A stretch of DNA of 64,000 nt, from contig NZ_JAPDIR010000015.1 of assembly GCF_029870595.1 (NCBI RefSeq), positions 49,905 to 113,904 of the forward strand, read 5' to 3'. The stretch's first letter is position 1. Every line of letters begins with the position of its first letter. The notes under the pieces were generated by a model, which was not told where the DNA came from, searched no databases, and saw only the letters and a list, made by a program, of their open reading frames with translations. The stretch is from Sphingomonas sp. CBMAI 2297 (lineage in GTDB: Bacteria > Pseudomonadota > Alphaproteobacteria > Sphingomonadales > Sphingomonadaceae). Made by a program: the position numbers and the translations under genes. This document shows, piece by piece, positions 1 to 9,013 of this stretch.

Positions 1-179
1 GCTATTGCCGCAAGCCCGACGGCACCACCGGCCTGGTGGTCGGCGGCGTGGCCGGCGCGCTGGTCGGCCGCACCATCGACACCCGTGGCGACCGCACCGT
101 CGGCACGCTGCTGGGCGCCGCGGCCGGCGCAGTGGCGGGCCGCGAGATCGAGCGCAGCGGCAAGCGCCGCTGCCGCTGA
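1..179 (+). CDS. Glycine-zipper 2TM domain protein, C-terminal fragment
   Basis: This is the 3' end of a gene that begins before the window; the reading frame enters at base 3 and stops at 177-179. The visible 58 residues contain two glycine-rich stretches (VVGGVAGALVG and LLGAAAGAVAG), each followed by a charged segment. That is the pattern of glycine-zipper 2TM outer-membrane or periplasmic proteins, and the tail is basic. The full length, signal peptide and exact family cannot be judged from the fragment. Confidence 0.7.
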   Translation, partial: YCRKPDGTTGLVVGGVAGALVGRTIDTRGDRTVGTLLGAAAGAVAGREIERSGKRRCR

Positions 180-283
180 TCCCCCGCCGGTAACAGAAAC
201 GGTTCGCCCGGAAGAACGCGCCGGGCGAACCGTTTTCGCATGGCGAGCGGCCCGTTAACCCTTGCCGGCTACAAAGGGGTGCC

Positions 284-1462
284 ATGCTTCACGTGCTCGT
301 TCTCTCGACGCTCTTTCCCGATGCCTCGCGCCCGAATTTCGGCATCTTCGTCGAGCGCCAGACCCGGGCGCTGGCGGAGCGGGAGGATGTGGCGGTCCGC
401 GTCGTCGCGCCGCTCGGCCTGCCGCCCTGGCCGCTGGCACGGCTTTCCCGCTATGCCCGCCTCGCCGCCCTGCCGGAGCGGGAAACGTGGCACGGGCTGA
501 CGGTCCATCGCCCCCGCTTCCGCAACCTGCCGGGCACCGGCGGCCGCTTCCATGCCCGGGCCCTCGCCGCGGCGCTCACCCCGCTGCTCGGCGCGATCCG
601 CGGGGAATTTCCGTTCGACGTGATCTCGACCGAATTCTTCTTCCCCGACGGCCCCGCCGCGGTCCTGCTCGGCAGGCGCTTCGGCGTGCCGGTCTCGATC
701 AAGGCGCGCGGCTCGGACATTCACGACTGGGGCCGGCGCAAGGCCATCGGGCCGCAGGTGATCGCCGCCGGCCGGGGCGCGGACGGCGTGCTCTCGGTGA
801 GCGATGCGCTGCGGGCCGACATGATCACCATGGGCATTCCGGGCGAGAAGATCGAGACGATCACCACCGGGGTGGACCTGGCCCGCTTCGCGCCGCGCGA
901 CCGCGCCGCCGCCAAGGCCGAGCTCGGCGTCGCCGGGCCGCTCGTCCTGTCGGTCGGCGCGCTGATCCCGATCAAGGGGCACGACATCGTCATCGACGCC
1001 GTCTCGGCGCTGCCCGGCGTCACGCTGTGGATCGCGGGCGAAGGCCCGGACCGCAAGCGGCTGGAAGCGCGGATCGAGCGGCTGGGCCTGGGCGAGCGCG
1101 TCAGGCTGCTCGGCGCGATCCCGCCCGAGCGCGTCGCCGCCGCGCTCGCCGCCGCCGATGCGATGGCCCTTGCCTCCGAGCGCGAAGGTCTCGCCAATGC
1201 ATGGCTCGAGGCACTGGCGAGCGGCGCTCCGATCGTCATCCCCGATGTCGGCGGCGCCCGCCAGGTGGTCACCGCGCCGGCGGCGGGCCGCATCGTCCCG
1301 CGCACCCCCGCCGCCTTTGCCGAAGCGCTGGGCGCGCTGATCGCCGCGCCGCCGGCCGCGGCGGACACTCGCGCCGTCGCCGCGCCCTTCACCTGGGCGG
1401 CCAACAGCAGCCGTCTCCACGCATTCCTCCAGCGCCTCGCCGATGGGCGCGGCACGGCGTGA
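284..1462 (+). CDS. Glycosyltransferase family 4 protein
   Basis: A 392-residue GT-B fold glycosyltransferase that would transfer a sugar from a nucleotide-sugar donor in the cytoplasm, probably for exopolysaccharide or surface glycan synthesis; donor and acceptor cannot be read from sequence. The N-terminal Rossmann-like half begins LHVLVLSTLFPD. The C-terminal half carries GVDLARF (about 196-202), SVGALIPIKG (about 223-232) and the EX7E motif of retaining GT4 enzymes (E301 and E309). The ATG at 284 begins directly on the domain. The gene stands alone, with no polysaccharide cluster beside it in this window. Confidence 0.88.
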   Translation: MLHVLVLSTLFPDASRPNFGIFVERQTRALAEREDVAVRVVAPLGLPPWPLARLSRYARLAALPERETWHGLTVHRPRFRNLPGTGGRFHARALAAALTPLLGAIRGEFPFDVISTEFFFPDGPAAVLLGRRFGVPVSIKARGSDIHDWGRRKAIGPQVIAAGRGADGVLSVSDALRADMITMGIPGEKIETITTGVDLARFAPRDRAAAKAELGVAGPLVLSVGALIPIKGHDIVIDAVSALPGVTLWIAGEGPDRKRLEARIERLGLGERVRLLGAIPPERVAAALAAADAMALASEREGLANAWLEALASGAPIVIPDVGGARQVVTAPAAGRIVPRTPAAFAEALGALIAAPPAAADTRAVAAPFTWAANSSRLHAFLQRLADGRGTA

Positions 1463-1521
1463 GGGAACCGCTTCGCCCCGCCCGCCGTTCGTGCCCGGGG
1501 CGTAACGGAGAGAGATGGACC

Positions 1522-1680
1522 ATGAACCCTTTTCGCAACCTGCCCGAGCCGCCCGCCGAAGCGCCGCTCGTCTATTACATCCTGCCCCAGGCGGAGCCGG
1601 CGCCCGAGACGCCGATCGGCCCCGGCGACCTGGAGATAGAATTCGAGTTCGAACCCGATTGGGAGGCGGAAGGGAAGTGA
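1522..1680 (+). CDS. Small acidic protein of unknown function (52 aa)
   Basis: The ATG at 1522 follows a purine-rich ggagagag and opens a 52-residue frame, MNPFRNLPEPPAEAP..., that is proline-rich at the start and strongly acidic at the end (DLEIEFEFEPDWEAEGK). It lies between the glycosyltransferase and the lysine/alanine-rich protein gene. The acidic tail could bind a basic partner such as the downstream Lys-rich protein, but that is speculation. No known family is recognised. Confidence 0.5.
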   Translation: MNPFRNLPEPPAEAPLVYYILPQAEPAPETPIGPGDLEIEFEFEPDWEAEGK

Positions 1681-1757
1681 TCCTTTTCCGCGTTGACTAG
1701 GCGGCGTCGGTCCGTGACATTCATGACAGTGAAGTTACCAGCGGTGGAGACCGAGTG

Positions 1758-2336
1758 ATGGCGGGCAAGAAGGACAAGAAGGCCGGCGATACCAAGCCCG
1801 AGAAGAAGGGCTTCCTTCCCAAGAGCATCGCCGGGATGAAGCTGCCCAAGGAACTGCGCAAGCAGCTCGACGCGCTGGCCAAGCATCCGGTGGTGAACGA
1901 TCTGCTCGCCGCCGGGCTGGTCGCCCTGGCCGCCAAGCTCAAGCCCAGCGAGAAGGCCGAGGAAGCGGCGGCCCCCTCGCCCGCGCCGGCCGCTGCTGCG
2001 GCAAAGCCTGTGGTGAAGCGCGCGCGCACCGTCGCCGCGAAGCCCGCCGCCAAGGCACCGTCAAAGTCCGTGGCGAAGCCCGAACCGGCGGCCAAGGCGC
2101 CCGCCAAGCCTGCCACCGCCAAGCCCGCTGTCGCCAAGGCGCCCGCCGCGAAGGCAGGGGCCAAGCCGGCGGCGGCTCCCAAGGCCGCGGCAAAGCCCAA
2201 GCCGGCGCCCGCCGCCGCCGATGCATCCAAGCCGGCGCCGAAGCCGCGCAAGGCCGCGGCGGCCAAGGCACCGGCCGCGGCGCCGCGCGCCACCACCCGC
2301 CGCGCCAAGGCCACTGCACCCAAGACGACGCGCTGA
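1758..2336 (+). CDS. Lysine/alanine/proline-rich histone-H1-like protein
   Basis: About 192 residues in two parts. The N-terminal 65 residues form a conserved-looking region (KGFLPKSIAGMKLPKELRKQ... HPVVNDLLAAGLVALAAKL). The rest is a low-complexity tail of KPAA/AKAP repeats ending in a basic arginine-rich segment, as in AlgP or eukaryotic H1 tails. A nucleoid-associated role is an inference from charge and repeats; a phasin-like role for the N-terminal amphipathic region is an alternative. The ATG at 1758 is preferred over the GTG three bases upstream because a gGAGa element sits at about 1745. Tail repeats of this kind vary in length between strains. Confidence 0.65.
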   Translation: MAGKKDKKAGDTKPEKKGFLPKSIAGMKLPKELRKQLDALAKHPVVNDLLAAGLVALAAKLKPSEKAEEAAAPSPAPAAAAAKPVVKRARTVAAKPAAKAPSKSVAKPEPAAKAPAKPATAKPAVAKAPAAKAGAKPAAAPKAAAKPKPAPAAADASKPAPKPRKAAAAKAPAAAPRATTRRAKATAPKTTR

Positions 2337-2375
2337 TCCTCTGCTAGGCAAGCCGCCGAAGCAGGGGGGAGTTCA

Positions 2376-3005
2376 ATGAAGCCGAAGCAGACGCACGCCG
2401 ACAGTCCGGCGCACGGACTGGAACGCATGGCGTTCTTTTCCGATGCCGTGTTCGCCATCGCGATCACTTTGCTGGTCATCGAGATCCATGTGCCGCATGT
2501 CGCCGCGCCCTATAGCGACACTGCGTTCCTGGAGGCTCTGAACAAGCTGATTCCGAACTTTATCGGCTTCTTCGTCTCCTTCTTCGTGATAGGCGCCTTC
2601 TGGGCGGGGCATCACCGGGCGTTCGATTGCGCGCGCCACTGGAGCCCCAGGCTGTTCCTGCCCAACCTACTGCTGCTGAGCGCGATCGCCGCGATGCCGT
2701 TCTTCACGGCCTTCTCGTCCGAATATTACGGCCACCGCGTGCCCACCGCCTTCTATTGCGGCTGGATGATCCTGATATCGATCTTCAATATCCTGATCCA
2801 ACGCGCCCTCACCGCGCCGCCGGTGGTGGGAGAGCATGTGACGCCGGCACAGCGCCGGATGATCCGTCAGCGCGGCCTTGCGGCGCTGCTGGCTTCCATC
2901 ACTGCATTCGTGACCAGCCTGTTCATCCCGTTCCTCGCCCAGGTCGTGCTGATCACCATTCCGCTCTGGCGCATGCTGCTGATCCGGCTCGCGCCGGCAC
3001 GCTAA
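2376..3005 (+). CDS. TMEM175 family (DUF1211) ion channel
   Basis: A 209-residue inner-membrane protein with about six hydrophobic segments. The first helix carries the family signature RxxxFSD (R17, F21, S22, D23) followed by AVFAIAITLL. This is the motif that lines the pore in bacterial and lysosomal TMEM175 potassium channels; bacterial members have one six-helix repeat and assemble as tetramers. The length fits a single-repeat channel. It is the last rightward gene before the converging DUF3089 gene. Physiological role (membrane potential or K+ leak) is inferred from the family. Confidence 0.85.
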   Translation: MKPKQTHADSPAHGLERMAFFSDAVFAIAITLLVIEIHVPHVAAPYSDTAFLEALNKLIPNFIGFFVSFFVIGAFWAGHHRAFDCARHWSPRLFLPNLLLLSAIAAMPFFTAFSSEYYGHRVPTAFYCGWMILISIFNILIQRALTAPPVVGEHVTPAQRRMIRQRGLAALLASITAFVTSLFIPFLAQVVLITIPLWRMLLIRLAPAR

Positions 3006-3065
3006 GGCCCGCCCCGCCCCCGGCCAGCCGCTACCGGGCGGGGACCGGGCCGGCCTCAGGCGGCG

Positions 3066-4187
3066 TCAGCGCTTCTTCGCCCAGGCGCCATATTGCCGCG
3101 CCGTCAGGTCGACCAGGTCGCCCTGCGCCAGGTTCATGTCGATCAGGTGCAGGCCCCAGTCCTTCAGGATCACATTGCCCACCTTCACGTCGCCGGGGAT
3201 GGTGTCGGTACGTGCATCGGCCGGATCCGCGTTCACCGTCACCGCGAGATAGTTGAAGCCGTCCTTGTCGACGCATTCGGTGGAGATCAGCCCGGGCACG
3301 CTGACGAAGGGCGTGGTGACCGGTGCGCCGCCCCTGCTCCAGGCCTCGGCCGAGCCCGGGACCAGCATGTTGCCCCCGGCGTTGAGATAGGCGTGCGCAA
3401 CCGCCTTGCCCCCGCCCAGCGCCGCCGGATTGGTGCAGCCCGCCTCGACGCCCGGCCGGTCGCCCTTGGCGAAGCGGCTGCCGGCGGGCGGCGGCGAGTC
3501 GGCGCGGAAGCTGGCATAGGTGACCACGCAGCCGGCCTGGTCGGCGCTGCGGCACAACGGGATCGTCGGGAACACGCCGCCAACGTCCTTGCCCGCCGGA
3601 ACCGGCACCGAGCTGCCGATCAGCATCGCCGAGACCAGCTGCTTCTGCGCGGGCTTGCCGTCGATTTCGCGGGCGACGAGCTGGGTCAGGATCAGCGAGC
3701 CCTGGCTGTGCCCGATCAGCACCACGCCGCGCCCCTTGTTGTCATGGGCCAGATAATCGTCCCAGGCGGCCTTCACGTCGCGATACGCCATGTCGCGGTC
3801 GATCGCCGGGGTGCCGCCGCCCATGATGCTCCGGAGCGCCGTGAGCGTGACCTGGCGATAGACCGGCGCGAACACCCGGCAGTTCTTCGCGAAGCGCGCG
3901 ACCTGGAACTGGGCGACGCGCTTCTCCTCGGGCCCGGGGATCATGTCGCTATTCGGCGTCGGATCGAGCGAGATGGTGGGATAGACATAGAAGCAATCGA
4001 ACTTGGGCGCGCTCGCGGCCTTGAACGGCTCGACGCTGCGCGCGCCGTCGGCGGCTACCACGGTGGTGGAGAGATCCGCCGCGCACGCGTCCTGCCGGCC
4101 GGGCCGGCAGAGCCAATTGGCGGGATCGCGATAGTCCGGCGTGTCCGGCCCGGCGGCCATGGCCAGTGCGAGCGTGAGAATCATCAT
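3066..4187 (-). CDS. Secreted DUF3089 alpha/beta-hydrolase
   Basis: A 373-residue protein with a short signal peptide (MMILTLALAMAAG) and a DUF3089 domain. The lipase-like nucleophile elbow GHSQGS lies in VVLIGHSQGSLILTQLVA at about residue 178. The family is a lipase/esterase-like alpha/beta-hydrolase group common in sphingomonads; the substrate is unknown. The ATG at 4187 is chosen because an AGGGAGAGG ribosome-binding site lies just upstream and the signal peptide starts there. An open frame continues upstream but reads antisense to no conserved domain. Confidence 0.85.
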   Translation of the reverse strand: MMILTLALAMAAGPDTPDYRDPANWLCRPGRQDACAADLSTTVVAADGARSVEPFKAASAPKFDCFYVYPTISLDPTPNSDMIPGPEEKRVAQFQVARFAKNCRVFAPVYRQVTLTALRSIMGGGTPAIDRDMAYRDVKAAWDDYLAHDNKGRGVVLIGHSQGSLILTQLVAREIDGKPAQKQLVSAMLIGSSVPVPAGKDVGGVFPTIPLCRSADQAGCVVTYASFRADSPPPAGSRFAKGDRPGVEAGCTNPAALGGGKAVAHAYLNAGGNMLVPGSAEAWSRGGAPVTTPFVSVPGLISTECVDKDGFNYLAVTVNADPADARTDTIPGDVKVGNVILKDWGLHLIDMNLAQGDLVDLTARQYGAWAKKR

Positions 4188-4255
4188 GCTGCCTCTCCCT
4201 TTCCGGGCAGCATATCCCTTGTTCGAGCGATGCGGAAAGCCTCCCCGCCGGCAAA

Positions 4256-4627
4256 CTAGTCCAGCGGGTAGAGCGCCCCGGCGATCCAGCGCAGCTCGGC
4301 GCGCAGCACGCCCCAGGCGCGGGCGGCGGCGCGGCTGTCCATCGCCTCGATGCCGATGCCCCTGGCGCCCAGCGCCTCGGCCAGCGCACGCGGCGGTCGC
4401 ACCAGCGTCTTGCCGGTGCCGAGCAGCAGGAATTCGGGCCGGGGCGCCAGGCCCAGCAGCGGCGCGAGATCGGCCTCGGTCAAGTCGGCGATCGGCGGCG
4501 GCGCCCATCCGTCGGCGCGCTCGGGCGTGATCAGCAGGCCCTCATAGACGCCCTCGTCCACGCGAAAGCCGCGCCCGGAAAAGCCGGAGATGACCGGCCC
4601 CTCCGCGCTGGCGCGCTTCACTTCCAT
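4256..4627 (-). CDS. Mth938-like (DUF498) domain protein
   Basis: A 123-residue cytoplasmic protein that fits the Mth938-like family in length and in motifs such as EFLLLGTGKTLVRPP and GIGIEAMDSRAAARAWGVL. The eukaryotic relative NDUFAF3 helps assemble respiratory complex I, and in alphaproteobacteria the gene commonly follows secF. Here it starts 4 bp after the secF stop, so it is likely co-transcribed with yajC-secD-secF. The molecular role in bacteria is unknown. Confidence 0.88.
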   Translation of the reverse strand: MEVKRASAEGPVISGFSGRGFRVDEGVYEGLLITPERADGWAPPPIADLTEADLAPLLGLAPRPEFLLLGTGKTLVRPPRALAEALGARGIGIEAMDSRAAARAWGVLRAELRWIAGALYPLD

Positions 4628-4631
4628 CGGC

Positions 4632-5585
4632 TCAGCCGACGCGCTCGGCGCCGCTCGCCGGCGAGGGCTTTTCCTCGCGCGGGCCCGGCTTCAGGCCCAG
4701 CGTGATCAGCAGCGACGAGGAGACGTAGATCGACGAATAGGTGCCGACGACGATGCCGAGCATCATGGCGGCGGTGAAGCCGCGCAGCACCGGGCCGCCG
4801 AAGATCAGCAGCGAAGCGAGCGCGAGCATGATCGTCAGCGAAGTCATCACCGTGCGGGGCAGCGTCTCGTTCACCGAAAGATCGATGAGCTCGCTCATTC
4901 CCATCTTGCGGTATTTGCGCATGTTCTCGCGGATGCGGTCGTCGATCACCATCTTGTCGTTGATCGAATAGCCGATGATCGTCAGCACCGCGGCGACGAT
5001 GTTCAGGTCGAACACCATGCCGGTGACCGCGAAGAAGCCAAGCGCCATCAGCACGTCGTGGATGATCGCCACCGCGGTCGAGATGCCGAACTGCCATTCG
5101 TAGCGGAACCACGAGAAGATCGCGATGCCGATGATCGCCAGCACCACGGCCAGGATGCCCTTGTTCACCAGCTCGCCCGAGACCTTGCCCGACACGGTGG
5201 AGTAGGTGCTGAAGGTCGCGCCGGGGAACTTCGCCGCCAGCGCCGTCTTCACCGTCTCGACCATCTTGTCCACCGCATCGGGCGTGGTCGAATGCGGAAC
5301 CGGCAGGCGGATCGTCACGGTGTTCTGGCCGCCCAGCTGCTGGAGCGCCGCTTCACCGAACCCGAGCTCGTTCACCGTCTCGCGCACTTGGTCGAGATGC
5401 GGCGGGCTGGCGAACTTCTCCTCGATGGAGACGCCGCCGACAAAGTCGACGCCCATGTTGAGCCCATGGATGCCCACCAGCGCCACGGCGGCGATGGTGA
5501 GCAACGCCGTGACCGCGAAGGCGATGAAGCGGACGCGTACGAACCCGATGTTCGTATTGTCGGGAATGATCTTGAGGAGCCGCAT
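4632..5585 (-). CDS. secF: Protein translocase subunit SecF
   Basis: A 317-residue integral membrane subunit of SecDF, which uses proton flow to pull secreted proteins out of the SecYEG channel. The N-terminal helix is followed by the periplasmic domain (VDFVGGVSIE at about 34-43) and then five more transmembrane helices with the family motifs FGFFAVTGMVFDLNIVAAVL and YSINDKMVIDDRIREN. It lies 14 bp downstream of secD on the same strand, consistent with one operon. Confidence 0.97.
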   Translation of the reverse strand: MRLLKIIPDNTNIGFVRVRFIAFAVTALLTIAAVALVGIHGLNMGVDFVGGVSIEEKFASPPHLDQVRETVNELGFGEAALQQLGGQNTVTIRLPVPHSTTPDAVDKMVETVKTALAAKFPGATFSTYSTVSGKVSGELVNKGILAVVLAIIGIAIFSWFRYEWQFGISTAVAIIHDVLMALGFFAVTGMVFDLNIVAAVLTIIGYSINDKMVIDDRIRENMRKYRKMGMSELIDLSVNETLPRTVMTSLTIMLALASLLIFGGPVLRGFTAAMMLGIVVGTYSSIYVSSSLLITLGLKPGPREEKPSPASGAERVG

Positions 5586-5599
5586 GCGCGTCGCTTCCG

Positions 5600-7192
5600 T
5601 TAAATGTGGATTTCGGTCGGCCGGTTACGGCGCAACCAGATCGTGACAAGCATGCGGGTGAACACGACGGCGGTGAACACCGAAGTCGCGATGCCGATCA
5701 GCAGCACGACCGCGAAGCCGCGCACCGGGCCGGAGCCCAGGATCACCATGATCAGGCCGGCGATCGCGTGCGTCACGTTCGCCTCGAAGATCGTCCGGCT
5801 GGCTTCCTTGTAGCCGAGCTCGACCGCCTGGCTCACCCCGCGCCCGCGCCGCCGCTCCTCGCGGATGCGTTCGTTGATCAGCACGTTCGCGTCGACCGCG
5901 GTGCCGATCGTCAGCACGAAGCCGGCGATGCCCGGCAGCGTCAGCGTGGCGTTTAGCAGCCCCATCACCGCCAGGATGACCAGCACGTTGATGATCACCG
6001 CCAACGTGGCGTAGATGCCGAAGCGGCCATAGGTCAGGATCATGAACGCGATCACGGCGACGACCGCGATGATCGAGGCCGTGATGCCGGCGCGGATCGA
6101 ATCGGCGCCGAGCTCGGGGCTCACCGTCGATTCCTGCACCACCTTCAGCTTCACCGGCAGCTTGCCCGAGCGCAGCGCGATCGCAAGCTGGTTCGCACTC
6201 TCCACGGTGAAGCCGCCATTGATCACGGCGCTGCCGCCCAGGATCGGCTCGTTGATGTTCGGCGCCGAGATGACGACGCCGTCGATGATGATCGCGAACG
6301 GCTTGCCGCTATTCTCCTGCGTCACCTTGGCGAAGCGCTTGGAGCCGGCGCCGTTGAGCTGCAGCGTGACGCCGGGCGCGCCGGTCTGCGGATCATAGGT
6401 CTGCTTGGCATCGACGAGCATGTCGCCGCTGATCATCACCTGGCGCTGCACGGCAACCTTCACGCCGTTCTGATACGGCATGATCACGTCGCCGGCGGGC
6501 GCCTCGCCACGCTGCACGGCGTTCTGATCGGCATTGACGTCGACCAGGCGGAATTCGAGCACCGCGGTCTGGCCGATCAGCGCCTTGAGCGCGGTCGGGT
6601 TCTGCAGGCCGGGCACCTGCACGACGATGCGGTTGGTGCCTTCGCGCACCACGGTCGGCTCGACCGTGCCGAGCGCGTTGATGCGCGTCTCGATCACTTC
6701 GCGGGCATCGCCCATCGCGGTGTCGATCGCTTCGTTGATCCCCGCCTCGGTCGGCGTCAGCACGAACTGCGACGAGTTGACCACGGCAACATCCCACTGG
6801 CGCTGGCCGGTGGTGCCCACGCCGGTGCCGGTGATCGCCAGCAGCTTCTCGCGGGCGGCGTCGACCTTCGACGCGTCCCGGACCATGAAGCTGACCTTGC
6901 CGCCCTGGACCGAGATGTCGCCGATGTCGATCTTGGGGTCCTTGCGCATCTCGGCGCGGACCTGATCCTGCATCTGCGTCAGCTTGGCCTGGCGCACGTC
7001 ATCGGTGTTCGCCTCGAACAGCAGGAAACTGCCGCCGGCAAGGTCGAGGCCGAGGTTGATCGCCGGCTTGGGCACCCAGCTCGGCCAATGCTCGCGCGCG
7101 CTCTTCGGGAAGAAGCTCGGGATCGACAGCGCGATCATGATCGCGATGCCGACCAGGATCGTCGTGATCTTCCAGCGGGGAAAGTCGAGCAT
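5600..7192 (-). CDS. secD: Protein translocase subunit SecD
   Basis: A 530-residue inner-membrane protein with an N-terminal helix, the conserved GLDLAGGSFLLFE motif at about 48-60, a large periplasmic P1 domain, and a C-terminal six-helix bundle with TVESANQLAIALRSGKLP and GTAVDANVLINERIREE. Its start codon overlaps the yajC stop by one base (TGATG), which suggests translational coupling. Together with SecF and YajC it forms the accessory complex of the Sec translocon. Confidence 0.97.
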   Translation of the reverse strand: MLDFPRWKITTILVGIAIMIALSIPSFFPKSAREHWPSWVPKPAINLGLDLAGGSFLLFEANTDDVRQAKLTQMQDQVRAEMRKDPKIDIGDISVQGGKVSFMVRDASKVDAAREKLLAITGTGVGTTGQRQWDVAVVNSSQFVLTPTEAGINEAIDTAMGDAREVIETRINALGTVEPTVVREGTNRIVVQVPGLQNPTALKALIGQTAVLEFRLVDVNADQNAVQRGEAPAGDVIMPYQNGVKVAVQRQVMISGDMLVDAKQTYDPQTGAPGVTLQLNGAGSKRFAKVTQENSGKPFAIIIDGVVISAPNINEPILGGSAVINGGFTVESANQLAIALRSGKLPVKLKVVQESTVSPELGADSIRAGITASIIAVVAVIAFMILTYGRFGIYATLAVIINVLVILAVMGLLNATLTLPGIAGFVLTIGTAVDANVLINERIREERRRGRGVSQAVELGYKEASRTIFEANVTHAIAGLIMVILGSGPVRGFAVVLLIGIATSVFTAVVFTRMLVTIWLRRNRPTEIHI

Positions 7193-7533
7193 CAGTCGTT
7201 CGCGGGCTTCGCGCCGCCGGCCGGCATCACGCTGGTGAGCGTGGCCTTGATCGCGCGGACCTTCACATTGGGGGCGAGCTCGATCTCGACTTCGGTCTCG
7301 TCGACCTTGGTCACCTTGCCGAGAAGGCCGCCGCCGGTGACGACCTGGTCGCCCTTCTTCACGGCGTTCACCGCGTTCTGAAGATCCTTCATCCGCTTCT
7401 GCTGCGGACGAATCATCAGGAAGTAGAAGGCGACGAAGATGAGGACGAGCGGCGCAAGTCCGAGGACGCCGCCCATCGGGTTGGCCTGGGCTGCCGCGCC
7501 TGCGGCCTGTGCATGTGCTGGCGTGATGAGCAT
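7192..7533 (-). CDS. yajC: Preprotein translocase subunit YajC
   Basis: A 113-residue single-pass inner-membrane protein. A short N-terminal periplasmic stretch is followed by one transmembrane helix (LGLAPLVLIFVAFYFLMIRP) and the typical cytoplasmic segment PQQKRMKDLQNAVNAVKKGD with KVDETEVEIEL. The ATG at 7533 gives the usual family length; an in-frame extension to 7617 lacks conserved residues. It heads the yajC-secD-secF operon. Confidence 0.96.
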   Translation of the reverse strand: MLITPAHAQAAGAAAQANPMGGVLGLAPLVLIFVAFYFLMIRPQQKRMKDLQNAVNAVKKGDQVVTGGGLLGKVTKVDETEVEIELAPNVKVRAIKATLTSVMPAGGAKPAND

Positions 7534-7676
7534 GGGGTCCTGATTATTATTGTCATGGGCGGAGGAATCCGCACCGTTCAAGCGCGGCGCGCTAACATGC
7601 GGCACACCCCGGTGCAACTATTGTCGCGGATGGGTTGCATCCCGCGCCGGTCCGGCCTAGAGGGCGCACCCTTGGT

Positions 7677-7753
7677 CGGGGCGTAGCGCAGCCTGGTAGC
7701 GCATCACACTGGGGGTGTGGGGGTCGCAGGTTCGAATCCTGTCGCCCCGACCA
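7677..7753 (+). tRNA. tRNA-Pro (anticodon GGG)
   Basis: A 77-nt cloverleaf can be folded by eye. The acceptor arm pairs cggggcg (7677-7683) with cgccccg (7743-7749). The D arm is gcgc/gcgc, the anticodon stem tcaca/tgtgg encloses loop ctggggg with anticodon GGG, and the T arm gcagg/cctgt encloses ttcgaat. The CCA end is encoded (7751-7753). It stands between the yajC operon and the acyltransferase gene. Confidence 0.97.
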
Positions 7754-7840
7754 TTTCATCGATCGATCTCCGATCCGCCCCGTTCGGGGCCTCCCCCCTT
7801 GAACCAGCCTCTGATCCGGGCCCGGCATGCCGGCCGGCGG

Positions 7841-9013
7841 CTAGGGTGCCGCGATCTCCTCGGGCAGGGTCTGGCGGGCGCGCGTCCGGCTGCCGGTGAT
7901 GCGCGCGATCACGGCCTTGCCCAGCCGCTGCCCGGGCAGCTCGACCAGCCGGTAGGCAAGGAAGGCGAGGGCATAGGTGGCCGGCACCACGATCGCCCCG
8001 GTCAGCGCGAACCGTCCGGCCGCACCCAGCCCGGTGCCGAAGCGCGCGATCACCGCCGCCGCGACCGGATACAGGATCAGCAGGTGGATCAGATAGGCGC
8101 CATAGGAAAGCTCGCCCAGCCAGTGGAACGCCCTGCCGCCGAGCAGCCGCGCGATCCCGTCGACCGCGCCCAGCGAACGCAGATGGACCAGCGCGAAGAA
8201 GCCGAGCACGAGCAGCTCGCGCACCAGGATGTGCAACAGGTCGTGATCGCCCCCCACCGGCATCAGCGCGAGCAGCATCGCCACGGCGAGATGCACGCCG
8301 ATCCGCCCCCGGCCCGGCCCGGGATCGGCCGCGAGCAGCATACCGCTCAGGAACAGGTGCAGCTTGAGCGGCAGGAAGGCGGGCATCGGGAAATCGAGCC
8401 CAAGCCGATGCGCGAGCACCGCCAGCCCCAGCGCCGCGCCCGCCGCGACCAGCGCCGCCGGCACCCAGCCGATCCGCCGCGCGAGCAGCACCAGGAAGGG
8501 AAAGGCCGCGTAGAACTGCATCTCCAGCCCCAGGCTCCAGTCCGGCAGCGGCGTGCGGAAGGCATAGTCGGGCAGCAGGCCGAACACGAAGCTCAGATGC
8601 GCGGCGATATTGGCCAGGCTCGCATCGGCGAAGCGCTCGCGCGGCTGGAGCGGCTCGCCCAGAAAGCCGTCGATCGCCACCCGGTCGGCATAAAGGGCCG
8701 GCCCGGCGAGCAGCGCCACCGCGAGCGCCACGTAGAAGAGCGGCGCGAGGCGGAAGAAGCGGCGCGTCCAGAACGCCGCCCAGGTGCCGGGCGCGCGCCA
8801 GTCCTCCACGTCGGCGCGCAGCCGATACTGGAACACCATCAGGAAGCCGGAGAGCAGGATGAACAGGTCGACGCCGAGATCCGGCTTGCTCAGCACCGGC
8901 AGGCGGAAGCCGGTGAGGATCACCAGGTGCCCGAACAGCACCCAGAGCGCCGCCAGCCCGCGCAGGCCATCGAGACACGCGACTCGTCGGATGTCGACTT
9001 GCCGAATGTCCAT
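7841..9013 (-). CDS. Acyltransferase family 3 (OatA/NodX-like) membrane protein
   Basis: A 390-residue polytopic protein of the acyltransferase 3 family, which O-acylates extracytoplasmic sugars, lipids or antibiotics. It shows the N-terminal signature CLDGLRGLAALWVLFGHL (the DGLRG motif with the following catalytic His), then FILLSGFLM, WTRRFFRLAPLF, WSLGLEMQFY and GELSYGAYLIHLLIL. The ATG at 9013 is chosen because it begins just before the DGLRG motif and is preceded by ggaggtgcgcg. The acyl group and acceptor are unknown. Neighbours do not reveal the pathway. Confidence 0.9.
   Translation of the reverse strand: MDIRQVDIRRVACLDGLRGLAALWVLFGHLVILTGFRLPVLSKPDLGVDLFILLSGFLMVFQYRLRADVEDWRAPGTWAAFWTRRFFRLAPLFYVALAVALLAGPALYADRVAIDGFLGEPLQPRERFADASLANIAAHLSFVFGLLPDYAFRTPLPDWSLGLEMQFYAAFPFLVLLARRIGWVPAALVAAGAALGLAVLAHRLGLDFPMPAFLPLKLHLFLSGMLLAADPGPGRGRIGVHLAVAMLLALMPVGGDHDLLHILVRELLVLGFFALVHLRSLGAVDGIARLLGGRAFHWLGELSYGAYLIHLLILYPVAAAVIARFGTGLGAAGRFALTGAIVVPATYALAFLAYRLVELPGQRLGKAVIARITGSRTRARQTLPEEIAAP

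Noticed and set aside
2040..2320. Direct repeats of about 12-18 bp resembling a minisatellite
   Set aside because: They encode the KPAA/AKAP tail in frame; nucleotide copies are too diverged to be a separate repeat element.
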